The position numbers and the translations under genes are program-made. The notes below the pieces were generated by a model, which was not told the DNA's origin, ran no database searches, and was given only the letters and a program-made list of their open reading frames with translations. Below are positions 32,877 to 42,738 of a DNA stretch of 64,000 bases, in pieces. The stretch comes from Ceratothoa steindachneri (taxonomy: Eukaryota; Arthropoda; Malacostraca; Isopoda; Cymothoidae): assembly GCA_963969495.1 (NCBI GenBank), contig OZ018333.1:14059420-14123419 (forward strand), read 5' to 3'. Numbering within the stretch: the first letter of the stretch is position 1; each line of letters begins with the position of its first letter.

Positions 32877-33151
32877 CTCTGGAAGGGAGCTAGAAGGCAA
32901 AATACCAGAAATTGCAAAGAGGATAAGACATCAGGACGAAAAGAAGAAGTCGCATGCACAGAACAGGCAGTTCACATCAATCCCTAGAACGTTCTACAGA
33001 AATCTCATAAGAGATACAATCACTGTAGAGAAACCTCCAGTAAAACGACCTGAAGAACTACTTGAGACCCCTATTTGAGAACGAAGGAACATACAACCAA
33101 GAAGCCTAGTGGATTGAGGACATTCAGAGGCTAAATGAGACCAAACCCACA

Positions 33152-34700
33152 ATGCTAAGACCAGTAATATCACCTGAGAAGATCAGAAGAAAACTGGCAC
33201 GGTTTGCCAACCATAAGAAACCTAGCATTGACAGTGTCCCAAATTTCTGGTTGAAGCAGTTAACTCCTCTCCATCGCCACTATAACGACTGCTTCACCAA
33301 ACTGATGAGTGGAAAAGAGGCCACACCAGGATGACTGACCAGAGGGGACACAAGCCTAATTCCCAAAACAGAAGAGACACAGCGTCCAAATAAATATCGA
33401 CCCATTTACTGTCTCAGTAGCACCTACAAGCTCTTCATTGGCCTGGTAGCTGACAGCATATGTGACCTTCTTTCTTCTGGCACGCACCTAGAGAAAGAAC
33501 AGGCTGAGAGCAGAAGAAGATGTATCAGTACCAAGGACCAGCTACTGATTAACAAAACCATCCTTTAAGACTGTATGGAGAGGCAGAGGAACTTAAGCAT
33601 GGCATGGATTGACTACCGAAAAGCATTTGACAGCGTGCCGCACTCATGGTTACTACGGTGCCTTGAGTTGTATAACATCCATCCGATGGTCAAGGAAACA
33701 TTGTCTGCTCACATACAGCTGTGGCAAACTACCATCACACTAAGCCACATCAAACGAAAGATCACCATCCCCGATATTAGGATCTGTAGGGGAATCTTCC
33801 AAGGTGACATCCTATCTCCCTTACTCTTTTGCCTGGCAATAGACCCACTCAGCAAGCTCCTGAACAACTGCCGGGGCGCTTACAACTTGAGCCAGGGCCG
33901 CCAACAAGACCCAAGCAAAAGAGTCAATCACCTACTCTTCATGGACGACCTCAAGCTCTATACAAGCTCTGACACCGAGCTGCACCATCTCCCGCTGGTA
34001 GTACATACCTTCTCCTACGACATCGAGATGAAGTTTGGCCTGGATAAATGTGCTAAGTGCTGCCTGAGAGCTGGGAAAAAGAGCAAAGCTGAGAATATCC
34101 AGCTAGATGAGTCCAACTACATCCGGGACCTAGAGGAGCAGGAGCCATACAAATAACCTGGCATTGAAGAAAATGACACCATACAGCATGCCAAGATGAG
34201 GCAGAAGATTGGCAGATAATACGTCCGCCGTGTGAGGAAGATCTGTAAAACACAGCTTACAAATAAGAACAAAATAACTGCCATCAACCAGCTTGCCATG
34301 CCAGTAATAAACTACAGCTTTGCATCATAGACTGGCCTCAGTTAAACATTAACAGGCTAGATGTAAAGACACGGAAAATTTAACACTTCACAGGGTCATC
34401 TATAGAAACCAGTGCCTGCCAAGGCTGTACCTTCCCAGGGTAGAAGGAGGACTAGGGCTGTCTGAGATTAACTACCAGCATAGAGTCACCATCGTGAGTA
34501 TCCTTGAACCTCAGCCTCGCAATGGTATATGAACACCAAGAGACAAGAGCCAGCAAAATCACCTCTAACACCAAGCTGGCCAACCACTTTGGACAGGGCT
34601 GTCTTACAGAAGAGGTAGAAGCCCCCAACAAGCCTGCCACGGAGATAGCCCGAGACAGTCAGCAAAAATACACCGGGACTTTTAAAAGTAGGTGCCTCGA
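33152..34700 (+). pseudogene. Reverse transcriptase of the R4-like element
   Basis: RT blocks can be followed: KIRRKLARFANHKKPSID near 33176, IDSVPNFWLKQL, a stretch reading KTEETQRPNKYRPIYCLS near 33370, MAWIDYRKAFDSVPHSWLL at 33600-33655, CRGIFQGDILSPLLFCLAIDPL near 33786, and LLFMDDLKLYTSSD at 33931, in which MDD is the catalytic box. Frames are broken at about 33335, 33566 and 34156. The IDYRKAFDSVPHSWL signature is typical of the R4/Dong side of the tree. Confidence 0.75.
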
Positions 34701-35489
34701 GGAGTGGGCAGGACAAAAACGTGCCACATACTTCCTCGGCGAACTCTCCAAGGACTATATTGATAAGGAAGATTCCTTGGATTGGCTCAAAAGAGGAACA
34801 CTCCACTACGACCAAGAGAGGCTTATAATGGCCGCCCAAGTTCAAGGCCTAATGACAAATGCTTTTAAAAAGATGGCTTGTCTCACTAATGACAACATGT
34901 GCAGATTCTGCCACACTGAAGTGGAGAGTGTGAGCCACCTGACATCAAGTTGCAAGGTACTCTTGGGGGACGGCTACTGCCCAACGCGACAGGACCGCAT
35001 GTGCAATGTAGCAGCAAGTCCTGGGAACATCTATCCGAGAGAACTGTAGGGAATGAGACGTACACCATTCATTACGACCATGTAATCCCCACAGCTACAT
35101 ACCTAGAAAACGAAACTGTCAAACCGGACATCGTAATATGGAACAAACCAGAGAAAGTGGCAACCCTGGTTGAAGTTAGTGTCCCCAATGACGGCGGCCT
35201 GAACAGAGCCTAAAGGGAAAAGGTGACCAAGTACCAAGGCCTCATGTATGACATGAAGAGAAACTGGACCCTCAGAGAGATCTCAATTATTCCAGTTATT
35301 ATAGGAGCCACTGGGCTCATGAAAAAGAACTTTAAGAAATATCTGGCAAGTATACCTAGCGACCCAAGTGCAAGAGAAATCCAAACAATTGGACTTAAGA
35401 GGACAGCTGGAGTCCTGAAAAGAGCTCTCGGATGGAGTCTAAAGCGGGTGAATGTTTGGCATTGGGGAAGATGCCCCATCACCAGCTAA
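34701..35489 (+). pseudogene. C-terminal zinc motif and restriction-like endonuclease of the R4-like element
   Basis: The motif CRFCHTEVESVSHLTSSC (CX2CX8HX4C) lies at about 34900-34953. It is followed by the nuclease core: KPDIVIWN near 35122 and the lysine/glutamate-bearing VATLVEVSVP near 35158, matching the PD...E pattern. After an in-frame TAA at 35211 the frame continues to RTAGVLKRALGWSLKR and stops at 35487. This nuclease would nick target DNA for priming. Confidence 0.7.
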
Positions 35490-35524
35490 TACCGTAAAGA
35501 AAAGATAAATGATCTAATAAGAAG

Positions 35525-35645
35525 TGAAAAGCCTTTCAAGTGGACTTTCTGTCCCTATAAAACAGCACATTTGCTGAGATGCCAATCAGAAGAACCTCAG
35601 TTTATTAATAGTTGTTTGAGAAGTTATCTGATAGCCATTCAGTAA
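35525..35645 (+). pseudogene. Degenerate C2H2 zinc-finger exon, part 2
   Basis: This continues the exon split at 31229. The junction codon is AG|T. The text reads SEKPFKWTFCPYKTAHLL, a finger whose first cysteine is tryptophan, and the histidine half is lost (RCQSEEPQ). It stops at TAA 35643-35645. Confidence 0.65.
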
Positions 35646-36067
35646 TTGTGTCATATGCTGATAAAACATTGGTGATGGTCAGAGTGAGCAAGTTTTGTGA
35701 GGGAGAGGGGGAGAAATATTTGCATGTCTTGGCATATAAATGGAAGGATAGCGCTATGTGATGCAGAAGGCCAAGAGGAAGGAGGTAGATGTTTATAGCA
35801 GTTTCAAAGACCCAGAAAGTTTACCAAGGTGGTGAGGAAGAATGGAGTGGTAAACTGTGTCAAATGCTTCCGGGAGATTGAGAAGCACCAGAATTTAAGG
35901 CCTCCCCCAATAATGGCTTGGTGCCAAAGTCACTCAGTCACATGCAGGAGAGCTGATTCAGAGATCTGACCTGCCTTGAAGCAAGAATGGAAGGTTTCGT
36001 TGATGCTAGAGGAGAATATGTGTTCAATAATTGGGGCAGCTAATACTCTCTCAAGAGCCTTGGGCAG
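35646..36067 (-). pseudogene. L2-like RT fragment, minus strand, right part
   Basis: On the minus strand the text reads PKALERV, then SSSINETFHSCFKAGQISESALLHV, then FDTVYHSILPHHL, and after a deletion LSFHLYAKTCKYFSP...LLSAYDTITEW. These match L2-type RT blocks seen at 19300-19900 (the FHLYVDDTQIF...LLSAYSAIS region), with the catalytic DD lost. The fragment is split at 36067/36904 by element X. Confidence 0.6.
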
Positions 36068-36903
36068 TATAGCAATGCCCTCTGGGCATTCCTATAATAA
36101 AAACCTCCTGGGAAACTTAAATATATATATCACTTATTATGTCTAAAATTCATATCATGCAATTCTTTTACTTTTGCCAATTAAATCGTTCAATTATTTT
36201 ACTTAACTTTTGTAATTTAAATCATATTTTATGTACAACTTAATAATTAATTAATTCATTTATTTTACTTAACTTGTCAATTTATTTAACGTACTACTGT
36301 TTCAAACAACCTCTCTTAAAATTTCACATACAAACAAACAAACACATGCTTCAGCTCGACCATATGGAACACTATTCTTTCCCATTCGACTCTCGCCATT
36401 CTCCGCATAAAGGTCTGTAATCATTCCTTCTACAATTAGTCATTTACCTCCAAACAAATCATACTTAGTTTAATTCCACTTTCTCTCATAATTCTCTGCA
36501 AACGACCATACGAGAGTATGTCCTGATTATATTTACTTCTCATATTGCAGCCCCTAATTCACAGTCCATCATAGTCACCATATTATTTCATATTTATTTC
36601 ACGGAGTTCATTTCTCTTCGCATCTTGTTACTGTAAATCATATTCTACCATATCTTACATTGTATACCTAATCCAACTTATCTCATTGTACATTCGTTGA
36701 TTCCATGAATATATTTATATTTGTTGAATTGTTTTTCTTAAAACCCAGTTCATTATTTCAAAATTTATTTCGCCTTCGTCTTAGACTTAAAAACTAGCAG
36801 GCAACAACTTCGACCAAACAAATTTATGGTTATGGTTTTCGAAACGCTATTTAGGCTGATTTATTAACCGAAAATAAATCTCATTAATAACCATATAAAA
36901 TAA
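36068..36903. mobile_element. ~840-bp non-coding mobile element X, copy 2 (inserted in L2-like RT)
   Basis: The reverse complement of this block is colinear with 2731-3571. The terminal hairpin GCAATGCCC-TCT-GGGCATT (36073-36091), the phrase GGAGGTTTTTATTATAGGAATGCC and the phrase AATCAGCCTAAATAGCGTTTC are shared. The flanks are CAG on both sides (36065-36067 and 36904-36906). Joining them restores L2-type text NYCPIFQLLFLPKALERV on the minus strand. No coding frame, poly(A) tail or long terminal inverted repeat was seen. Confidence 0.75.
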
Positions 36904-37040
36904 CAGGAACAAAAGTTGAAAGATAGGACAATAGTTTGAAGGAATATTGATGGGGAGAGGGGGTCAAGAGATTTTGTTTCTTTAAGATCGATGGACAGCA
37001 ACATGTTCAAAGTCGGAAGGCATCTCGCTCATTTTCTATT
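36904..37040 (-). pseudogene. L2-like RT fragment, minus strand, left part
   Basis: On the minus strand the text SDFEHVAVHRS, then PLPINIPSNYCPIFQLLFL, corresponds to the L2 block before motif 1 (compare SSFKCAQIRPI...DPSRYRPIS at 19230-19310). It connects in phase with the right part across element X. Confidence 0.55.
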
Positions 37041-37399
37041 TGTAAGTCAATTTTATCTTCAGTATCATAAAATAGCCTGTTCCATTTTACTATTGAAAAA
37101 CTTTACAATCAGAACTTAAATATTTATTATTTTATCTACAGTTTTGGTATTGAAAAGCTATCGGCGTTCCTTCAATCGATTCACTGATTCATAGTCCACT
37201 TTTGATGAGAAATGTTTTCTATATTTTTTAAAGAGATACTGGCTAACCGGTTGGCCTTATTCTTACTTGGAAGAATTAGGCACATCAACCGCTGAGGATC
37301 TTCGTGCCACTTGTGATGCATAACTCCTGAGCTGTTAGCATTGATGATGTGCTCTGTCTTCTTTAGGAAATCCGTGACTTCTAATGCCAGAGATGAGTT
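37041..37399. other. Unassigned stretch
   Basis: A minus-strand open segment at 37181-37423 follows the possible retrotransposon C-terminus described next. Otherwise no recognisable feature is present. Confidence 0.3.
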
Positions 37400-37660
37400 G
37401 GAGTGGCTTCTGTTATAGAGCACAGGCTTGCTGTAGCTGCTGACATTGTTGTGCTAGTCTGTGCAATCAATCAAAAGATGTGAGACGGTCATGGGGGTGA
37501 GTCATTGTTGGCAATGTTTTGGAGCAGTTTTGGTGAAATAATGCTGATGGACGAGCTGACACGCCAAGCCTGAGTCGCGTGTAGCTCAGTTGTGTGCGAC
37601 GTGTCAGGTTAGTAGGGACGATCGTTCCAAGCTGAGCTAAATTCTTTTAGTGGGACTTGA
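37400..37660 (-). pseudogene. Possible C-terminal fragment of another non-LTR retrotransposon
   Basis: The minus strand reads LTRRTQLSYTRLRLGVSARPS and then LTPMTVSHLLIDCTD. Families A, B and D have RLRIGHTRLTH and a CX2CX7HX4C motif (for example TVRHILVEC) in the same order and distance. The match is short and the frame is broken, so assignment is tentative. Confidence 0.35.
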
Positions 37661-38111
37661 TTGTATCACTAGGTATGAAAATGCAGATATTTATATATAT
37701 TTACTTAGTATTCAATAATTAATTCCTACTTTTACTAATGAATAGTTAAACAAATAAAAGAACGTCCAAAGGTGGTATTGGACAAAGCAAGATTGGCAGC
37801 ATGATGTGTGCATGCTTAGCAATAAAGCCAATTTGTTTCGACCCCAATTATTACCTTTTTGGGGAAAGTGATCTCCAATATTTATCATTATCTTTTCTAC
37901 ATTAAAAGATCCTCTTTGTTTTATTTCTATTCACTTCTTCCTTTTGTGAGTATATCTTCAACCACAGTAACAATGAATAGTAATAGACAACTTTTATACC
38001 TTGGCTCCTTGCAGAGGGGTAAACCTGTGTAGTCTGTTACACTTGGTACCAGGAGAAGCAGTACGTCCTCGTGGCCTGAATGCAAATTAGTGAGCTCACA
38101 TCGCTGAGTTG
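37661..38111. other. Unassigned non-coding stretch
   Basis: AT-rich, mixed sequence without a significant reading frame. It ends in GCTGAGTTG, which is the left target duplication of the hAT-like MITE. Confidence 0.4.
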
Positions 38112-38532
38112 TAGTGGTGGGCGCGATAACGAAAAAAAATGTATCAGGATAATCGATAACTGGCGATAAATTTATAGCCCGATAAGGTGATAACCGATAA
38201 ATCCAAAATTATAATACAATATTGATTATTGACTATATATAGCGTTATTTTATAATACAATAGTAAGAATATTTGAATACTGTTTCTTAGTTTCTTACCT
38301 GGTGAGGCTCTCCTTCATCTCCTTATAGGTTTTGAGGATCCTCCTCCCAGCTCGGACCTACCTATTTCTGCCTCCAAGGCACGCGCGGCTCGCCCGTGCT
38401 ACACTGGAACAAAAACTGAAATTATCGATTATCGCTAGTTTGAGACCAAAAGTATCGGCGATACCGATGAATCGGTAACGCGAAAAAAATATCGAATAAC
38501 CGATATCGTTATCGCAATAACGCCCACCTATG
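38112..38532. mobile_element. hAT-like MITE (421 bp) with 8-bp target duplication
   Basis: The ends are TAGTGGTGGGCG and, inverted, CATAGGTGGGCG, 9 of 12 bases alike. They are flanked by CTGAGTTG at 38104-38111 and 38533-38540; the match extends one base further on the 5' side if the final G is shared. Both subterminal regions are crowded with CGATAA/TTATCG words in opposite orientations, as expected for hAT transposase binding sites. No transposase is encoded, so it would depend on one in trans. The GTGGGCG terminus and 8-bp duplication are hAT hallmarks. Confidence 0.75.
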
Positions 38533-38950
38533 CTGAGTTGCCCTGAACTCTATGATGGGGTCTGGTTGTTGGTGCGCTTTTGCCTCTTTCCAACGCAGCA
38601 CTACTTTAGTTTTTTTATTAATATAATTTGCATTCTTATTATTATTATTCAGTATTATTTTTTAGTTTGATTTTATATTATTAGTAGTATTTATTACAAT
38701 ATATTATTATTTATTACTTGTATCATTATGTAGTACAATTATTTATCATGGTATTAATTATTATTAGTAGCATGTTATTATTATCATTACCACTATCCTC
38801 TCAACCTTTTCTACCCACACTTTGTACCAGGAGGAGTGTGTCCACCTTTACAGAGTTAAGTCTGGTAACCATGGTGCCTTGGTGGACTGTATACCATCGC
38901 GGAATCACCTAGCATCAGAATATAATAATAACGGGTGATCACCCACCCTA
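38533..38950. other. Unassigned stretch with ATT-rich low complexity
   Basis: Bases 38620-38790 are dominated by ATT/TTA triplets in short irregular runs. The rest has mixed composition without coding signal. It ends at the 5' end of the A' element. Confidence 0.4.
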
Positions 38951-39268
38951 CTTGTTAGCGGACCCACCTATCTCTACTTCTCTTTATTACATACACTCCT
39001 ACCCCTTTCCACACGTGCTCTTTTCTCCACAGAAGTACTGGCTGTCCGGCGCCCTTTCATCCTCCTATGAGCCTTAGTCAAGTGATAGTGTATACCATGA
39101 GGTCCCTACCTGGTGCGATGGCCCAAAAGCTCGCTGACTAGGGCAAGTATTAGGTACAGGGGGTATTGGGCTGTTGACTCTGCACACCTTCCTCCAGTAC
39201 ATATGTATATTAGGTGGCTAAGCCAGCATCATCCTTTATGGTCAAAGTTACAGGGCAATTTCGCCTAA
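38951..39268 (+). other. 5' UTR of subfamily A' (plus copy)
   Basis: This stretch matches the reverse complement of 58263-58575, including GGACCCCGT/GGACCCACC-type sequence, CTCTTTATTACATACACTCC, AGTCAAGTGATAGTGTATACC and GAGGTCCCTACCTGGTGCGATGG. It differs from the family A leader. Both copies lead into an ATG reading MAGRVDKA, defining a distinct leader for A'. Confidence 0.6.
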
Positions 39269-40130
39269 ATGGCGGGCCGGGTTGACAAAGCCTATCAAAG
39301 TCGGACCGGGACCGATTATGTGTAAATGATCATATTCTGGAATTTCTTATCTTATGGAGACTTTTCTCTTAACCTCCTTGCTCATAAGGAAGTCATAGAT
39401 AGTATATACTTTCCATGAGGCCTCCTTATTTCTTTGATTATGGTGACAGTAGAAAACAATAGTGGACAACCGCAAGTGTTTGGCCCCGTCCTCCCTAGGT
39501 GTCAGGGACGATGAGGGGAATCGAGGCACTCTTTTGACCAGAGAATTGGCTATGAAGCAGGGATCTGTAATGCTTTGGAGGGAAGGGGGGGGATATGGAG
39601 ACCCGCCCTAAGATGGACATGGTCCCAGAGGTGATCCAGCCCCAGATTGCACGATATTCAATAAGGTCGAACCTGGGTTCGGTCCCATATACTGAACCCG
39701 AATCTCCCATGTGCAAGCTTCTTCTCAGATGGCTTGGGGCCCGGAAGACTCACAAGGAGAGGAGGGACATCCTAGCCCGCCTGGTGCTCCTCTGACAGCT
39801 AAGACCTTCTTCATCTCGGAGAAGGACCTTGTTGAGCTCCGTCTATCAACCTCGGGGCTCCTCAGGTGATGGAGAGAAGCAGGTTCATTCCCTACCCTCC
39901 TTTCCCCCCCAAATAAAAGAGGCAAGAAGAGGATTAAAGGTTCCTCTCACTCCGAGGGTGCTCCCGGGACGGGGTCCGCTGCCCTTCCTGACAAGGGGTC
40001 AGGCCAGGATCTGTACGAATAGCCGCAAGTGTCCGGGGGAAGGGCAACGACGCGCAAATTCTCAAGCGACTCTCGCATCCAAATGGCTCGTAGGCAAGAA
40101 ACATTTATTCAGAATTAACGACAGTCAAGC
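39269..40130 (+). pseudogene. Subfamily A' ORF1 (gag) remnant
   Basis: ATG 39269 starts MAGRVDKAYQ, as in the minus copy at 58262. The frame breaks at once. From about 39600 family A gag text reappears (MDMVPEVIQPQIARY...PYTEPESPM, compare IDMVLEENQPQKVG...STEPESAPM), then the KTFFISEKDL-type region and a lysine-rich stretch. The A match ends near 40130. About 300 bp between 39310 and 39590 are unassigned. Confidence 0.5.
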
Positions 40131-40639
40131 AACGTGAAGACTGATTCTTCTGCAATAACCAGCTCAGCCTCCTCCGGCGAGAATACTCCCTCAAGGCTCA
40201 CCGCGAAAATTGTAAGACAATTACGTTTTCTTTCTATCAACTTCGAAGAAGCGCGCCGCTATTCGACCTTGAATATTCCTCTGATTCCTCCCTCCCGTTT
40301 TTTTTCGGTTAGTCGTTTGTGCATGCTCGTGGCGCGTGCCAAAGCATCCATTTAAATCGATTTTGCTTTCCAATTAGTCTGGTGTATTTCCCATAGTGTC
40401 TCCTTTGTTGTTAAATTTTATTGTTTGTATAGTAGTAAAGATTATTTTTGTTTTCCTTGTTTGATTCCCAGAACCATATAGTCATTTGACAGAATTCGGC
40501 CAAAAGCAGAATAAGCACTCGTATGTAATTTCGTTGTGACCCACGCCAAAGAGGGGCATTCCTCGGCGCCTGCTTCTCGCCATTTTCTCGCATCCAGCGA
40601 GGCAAGGGTAGGTCAGATGGCTCATACCTGACCTTCGAT
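40131..40639. other. Unassigned insertion within the A' gag remnant
   Basis: No family A sequence is recognisable. A short frame (VRQLRFLSINFEEARR, about 40215-40260) recalls the region after the knuckles in B-type gag proteins (IAVRNKNRVSYKEAR), but no knuckle is seen. Confidence 0.3.
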
Positions 40640-40900
40640 AAAGGGCACCATGTGCATCAAAGGAGAGCATTAGTTAGCTTGATTAGTGGAGAGACCTAAG
40701 TGTCTGGTTTCTCGGATAGTGGCCTTTTGGCGAAATCATTAGATCTAATCGACGTGGCCATGATTAGTGCCCTTCGACATTTAATGGAACGCCGGTGAGT
40801 GTGCCGCCGAAGTCTACCGTTAACTTGGGGAAAGTTATAGTCTACGCAAGGAAACTCATGGAATGCTGCATAGATGATGTAGATAGAGGGAAGTAGGAAA
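40640..40900 (+). pseudogene. Family A/A' gag fragment upstream of the knuckles
   Basis: Nucleotide phrases match copy A2 at 22555-22800: ATCAAAGGAGAGCATTAGTTAG, CTCGGATAGTGGCCTTTTGGCGAA, GCCGGTGAGTGTG and AGTCTACGCAAGGAAACTC. Frames are broken. Confidence 0.55.
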
Positions 40901-41059
40901 AGGGGCACATAAAAAATAATAGCGTAGGCGAGTTGCGAACAGCTTCCCGCGTCGCTGGACCACTGTTAGCTAGCGGTAAATCCCCTCGGCAATCCTGAGT
41001 CTCAAAAAAGACTGATTCAAACGAAACATTTAAGCCACTCGCCTGCACTCCTCGTACGC

Positions 41060-42030
41060 TATAATGACCACCTTAGGTTTAAGGTTTAAGTTAAGTTACC
41101 AGTGGGTTGCTACCCAATCCAAATGGATTTTATATGGCAGCTAAGATGAAACGAGGCAAATCATCTATAAAAGGTGGAGGAGACCACTTTGTAACAAAAA
41201 TTTAAAAAACGACGAGTTAAAAGATTCCTCCGCCAATATGAATCGAAGACGAAAGTGTTGAGGAATAGTTAAAAGGGTCGGGAAACAGGACAACCGGAGA
41301 ATGGCGAAATGGCTACAATCCAATAAAAGGTGGGCAACCGATTGGTCCCCACCGCACAAACGACAGCAAGGGCTGATATGAGCATCACCCGAAACAAGAT
41401 GGCCGTGAGTAAGTCTCGTGTGGCCAATGCGAACTCGGCAAAGGCCACCTCCAATCATTGCATTCTATGACGACTCGAGGGCTAAGAGTGAATAGAATTT
41501 TTAATTTTGTATAGTTTGGATGAAGAACAGTCATCCCATTCATTCGGCCACAGTTGAAAATTATACTCTCTTATTGAAGGAAAGTAGTCCCTAAAAGGCA
41601 GAGCCGAGTTCTCAGGGGACACAGAATGTGCTGAGCGGGCCAGCCGATCAGCCTTCTCGTTGCCCAGGACCCCCATATGCTCAGGGACCCAGCAAAACAT
41701 AATTCTATATCAGGATGCATTTGGGATCAGCCAGTTGCAAATTTCTGTTACTAGGGGATGGGACGCATTAAAAGATCTAAATGATTGTAAGACACTCCTT
41801 CAATCGGAAAAAATGACAAAATCACTAAAAGGTAAAATTTGGATGAGTCTAAAGGCTAAAAGGATTGCTGAAAGTTCAGCGGTAAAAATGGATGCTGCTG
41901 GCGGCAAAGATAAAGTTAGGAATTCTCCTCCTGGGTAGATGGCTGCGGCACCCACGCCACCGGCCGGCTTAGAGCCATCCGTGTTGTCGTAGAATGCCCT
42001 CCCCCCTTTTTGATCACCCCACACCTGACA
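41060..42030 (-). pseudogene. Family D: RNase H and C-terminal fragment of a non-LTR retrotransposon with 3' end
   Basis: On the minus strand, RNase H motifs appear in order: NTDGSKPAGGVGAAA (42000-41930), AAASIFTAELSAI, FVIFSD (about 41803), and CWVPEHMGVLGNEKADRLA (near 41690-41640). Then come FRDYFPSIREY, RVRIGHTRLTHGHL and CRLCGGDQSVAHLLLDC (CX2CX7HX4C, near 41350), and a stop at 41165-41167. The last ~100 bases hold two adjacent hairpins (41104-41115 and 41116-41129). The 5' part is missing from about 42030. The sequence is clearly distinct from A and B. Confidence 0.75.
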
Positions 42031-42100
42031 CCACTTTTAAAATGTCGTAGGATGCCTCCTTTTTTTGATCACTCCACACCTGATACCACTTTTATGTAGG
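41986..42100. repeat. Tandem repeat, unit about 55-58 bp, two copies
   Basis: The block GTCGTAG.ATGCC...TTTTTGATCAC.CCACACCTGA.ACCACTTTTA occurs at 41986-42043 and 42044-42098, followed by a partial third (GTAGGAGAATGTCCC). The first unit lies in the family D reading region just before the RNase H. Confidence 0.75.
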
Positions 42101-42738
42101 AGAATGTCCCTTTTTCATCTTTCTACACACAATCCGCTGTTGTCGTGGTATTCTTTGTGGTCATGATATACTTCTTTGATGAAGTAGGCTTTGTTTAAGA
42201 GTGCTAAGAGTGCTAATATTGTTATTTTAAAGAAGAGCCGTTGGAAACACGTAAGGATTTAGAGAAACGCACAATAATTCCCAAAATAAACTTATATTTT
42301 AACTTTAACAATTTAATACACAAAAATTCACCATTAACCACAGAAATACTCCGAATATTAAAATACACAGTAATTACGTTAATTAGCTTGCCCCTCTAAA
42401 ATTGGTTAAATTCGCTACACACTTTAATATACAATATTTAGGTTTATTGACTCTACTGGAGTTTAAATACCTCAGGAATGTTATTGTCTCCACGACGCGT
42501 GCCGACCGGCCAGGTGGAGGTGGTCGAGATCACGAGGTACTTTTGGCGAGGGTAGCAGATGGGGGTCCACACAGTATTCAATGAAGGGGGGGGGAGGTTA
42601 TTCTTCAAGGACGAGAACAATCACGTTGCTTTAGGCGGCACCAAGGTAGGCGTGGTCTCTCTGGCGAGAGTAAGTCGAACTTGGTTCTTTAAACAAGTTA
42701 ACTTTGAGTTCGGTGTGACCACCGAGTAACGAGCTCTA
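42101..42738. other. Unassigned non-coding stretch
   Basis: AT-rich to about 42470, then a GC-richer part with GGTGGAGGTGGTCGAGATCACGAG and a G-run (42583-42594). I found no match to the element families here. Confidence 0.4.

Larger units (their letters stand above)
31230..35524 (+). mobile_element. R4/Dong-like non-LTR retrotransposon with restriction-like endonuclease, inserted in zinc-finger exon
   Basis: About 4,295 bp lie between two halves of one finger linker (AACCCACAG | TGAAAAGCC). Removing it restores the reading phase exactly (TH-SEKPFK). The element has a single broken reading region: an N-terminal Myb-like motif, a proline-rich part, RT and a C-terminal CCHC plus PD-(D/E)XK nuclease. 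That order is known for R2/R4/NeSL-type elements rather than the APE-type families around it. The flanks share only AG. The 3' end is GATCTAATAAGAAG, with no long poly(A). Confidence 0.8.

Noticed and set aside
42583..42594. G-run and the 21533-21547 C-run as regulatory G-quadruplex sites
   Set aside because: Each is a single homopolymer run without the four-tract pattern; slippage or sequencing noise is more likely.
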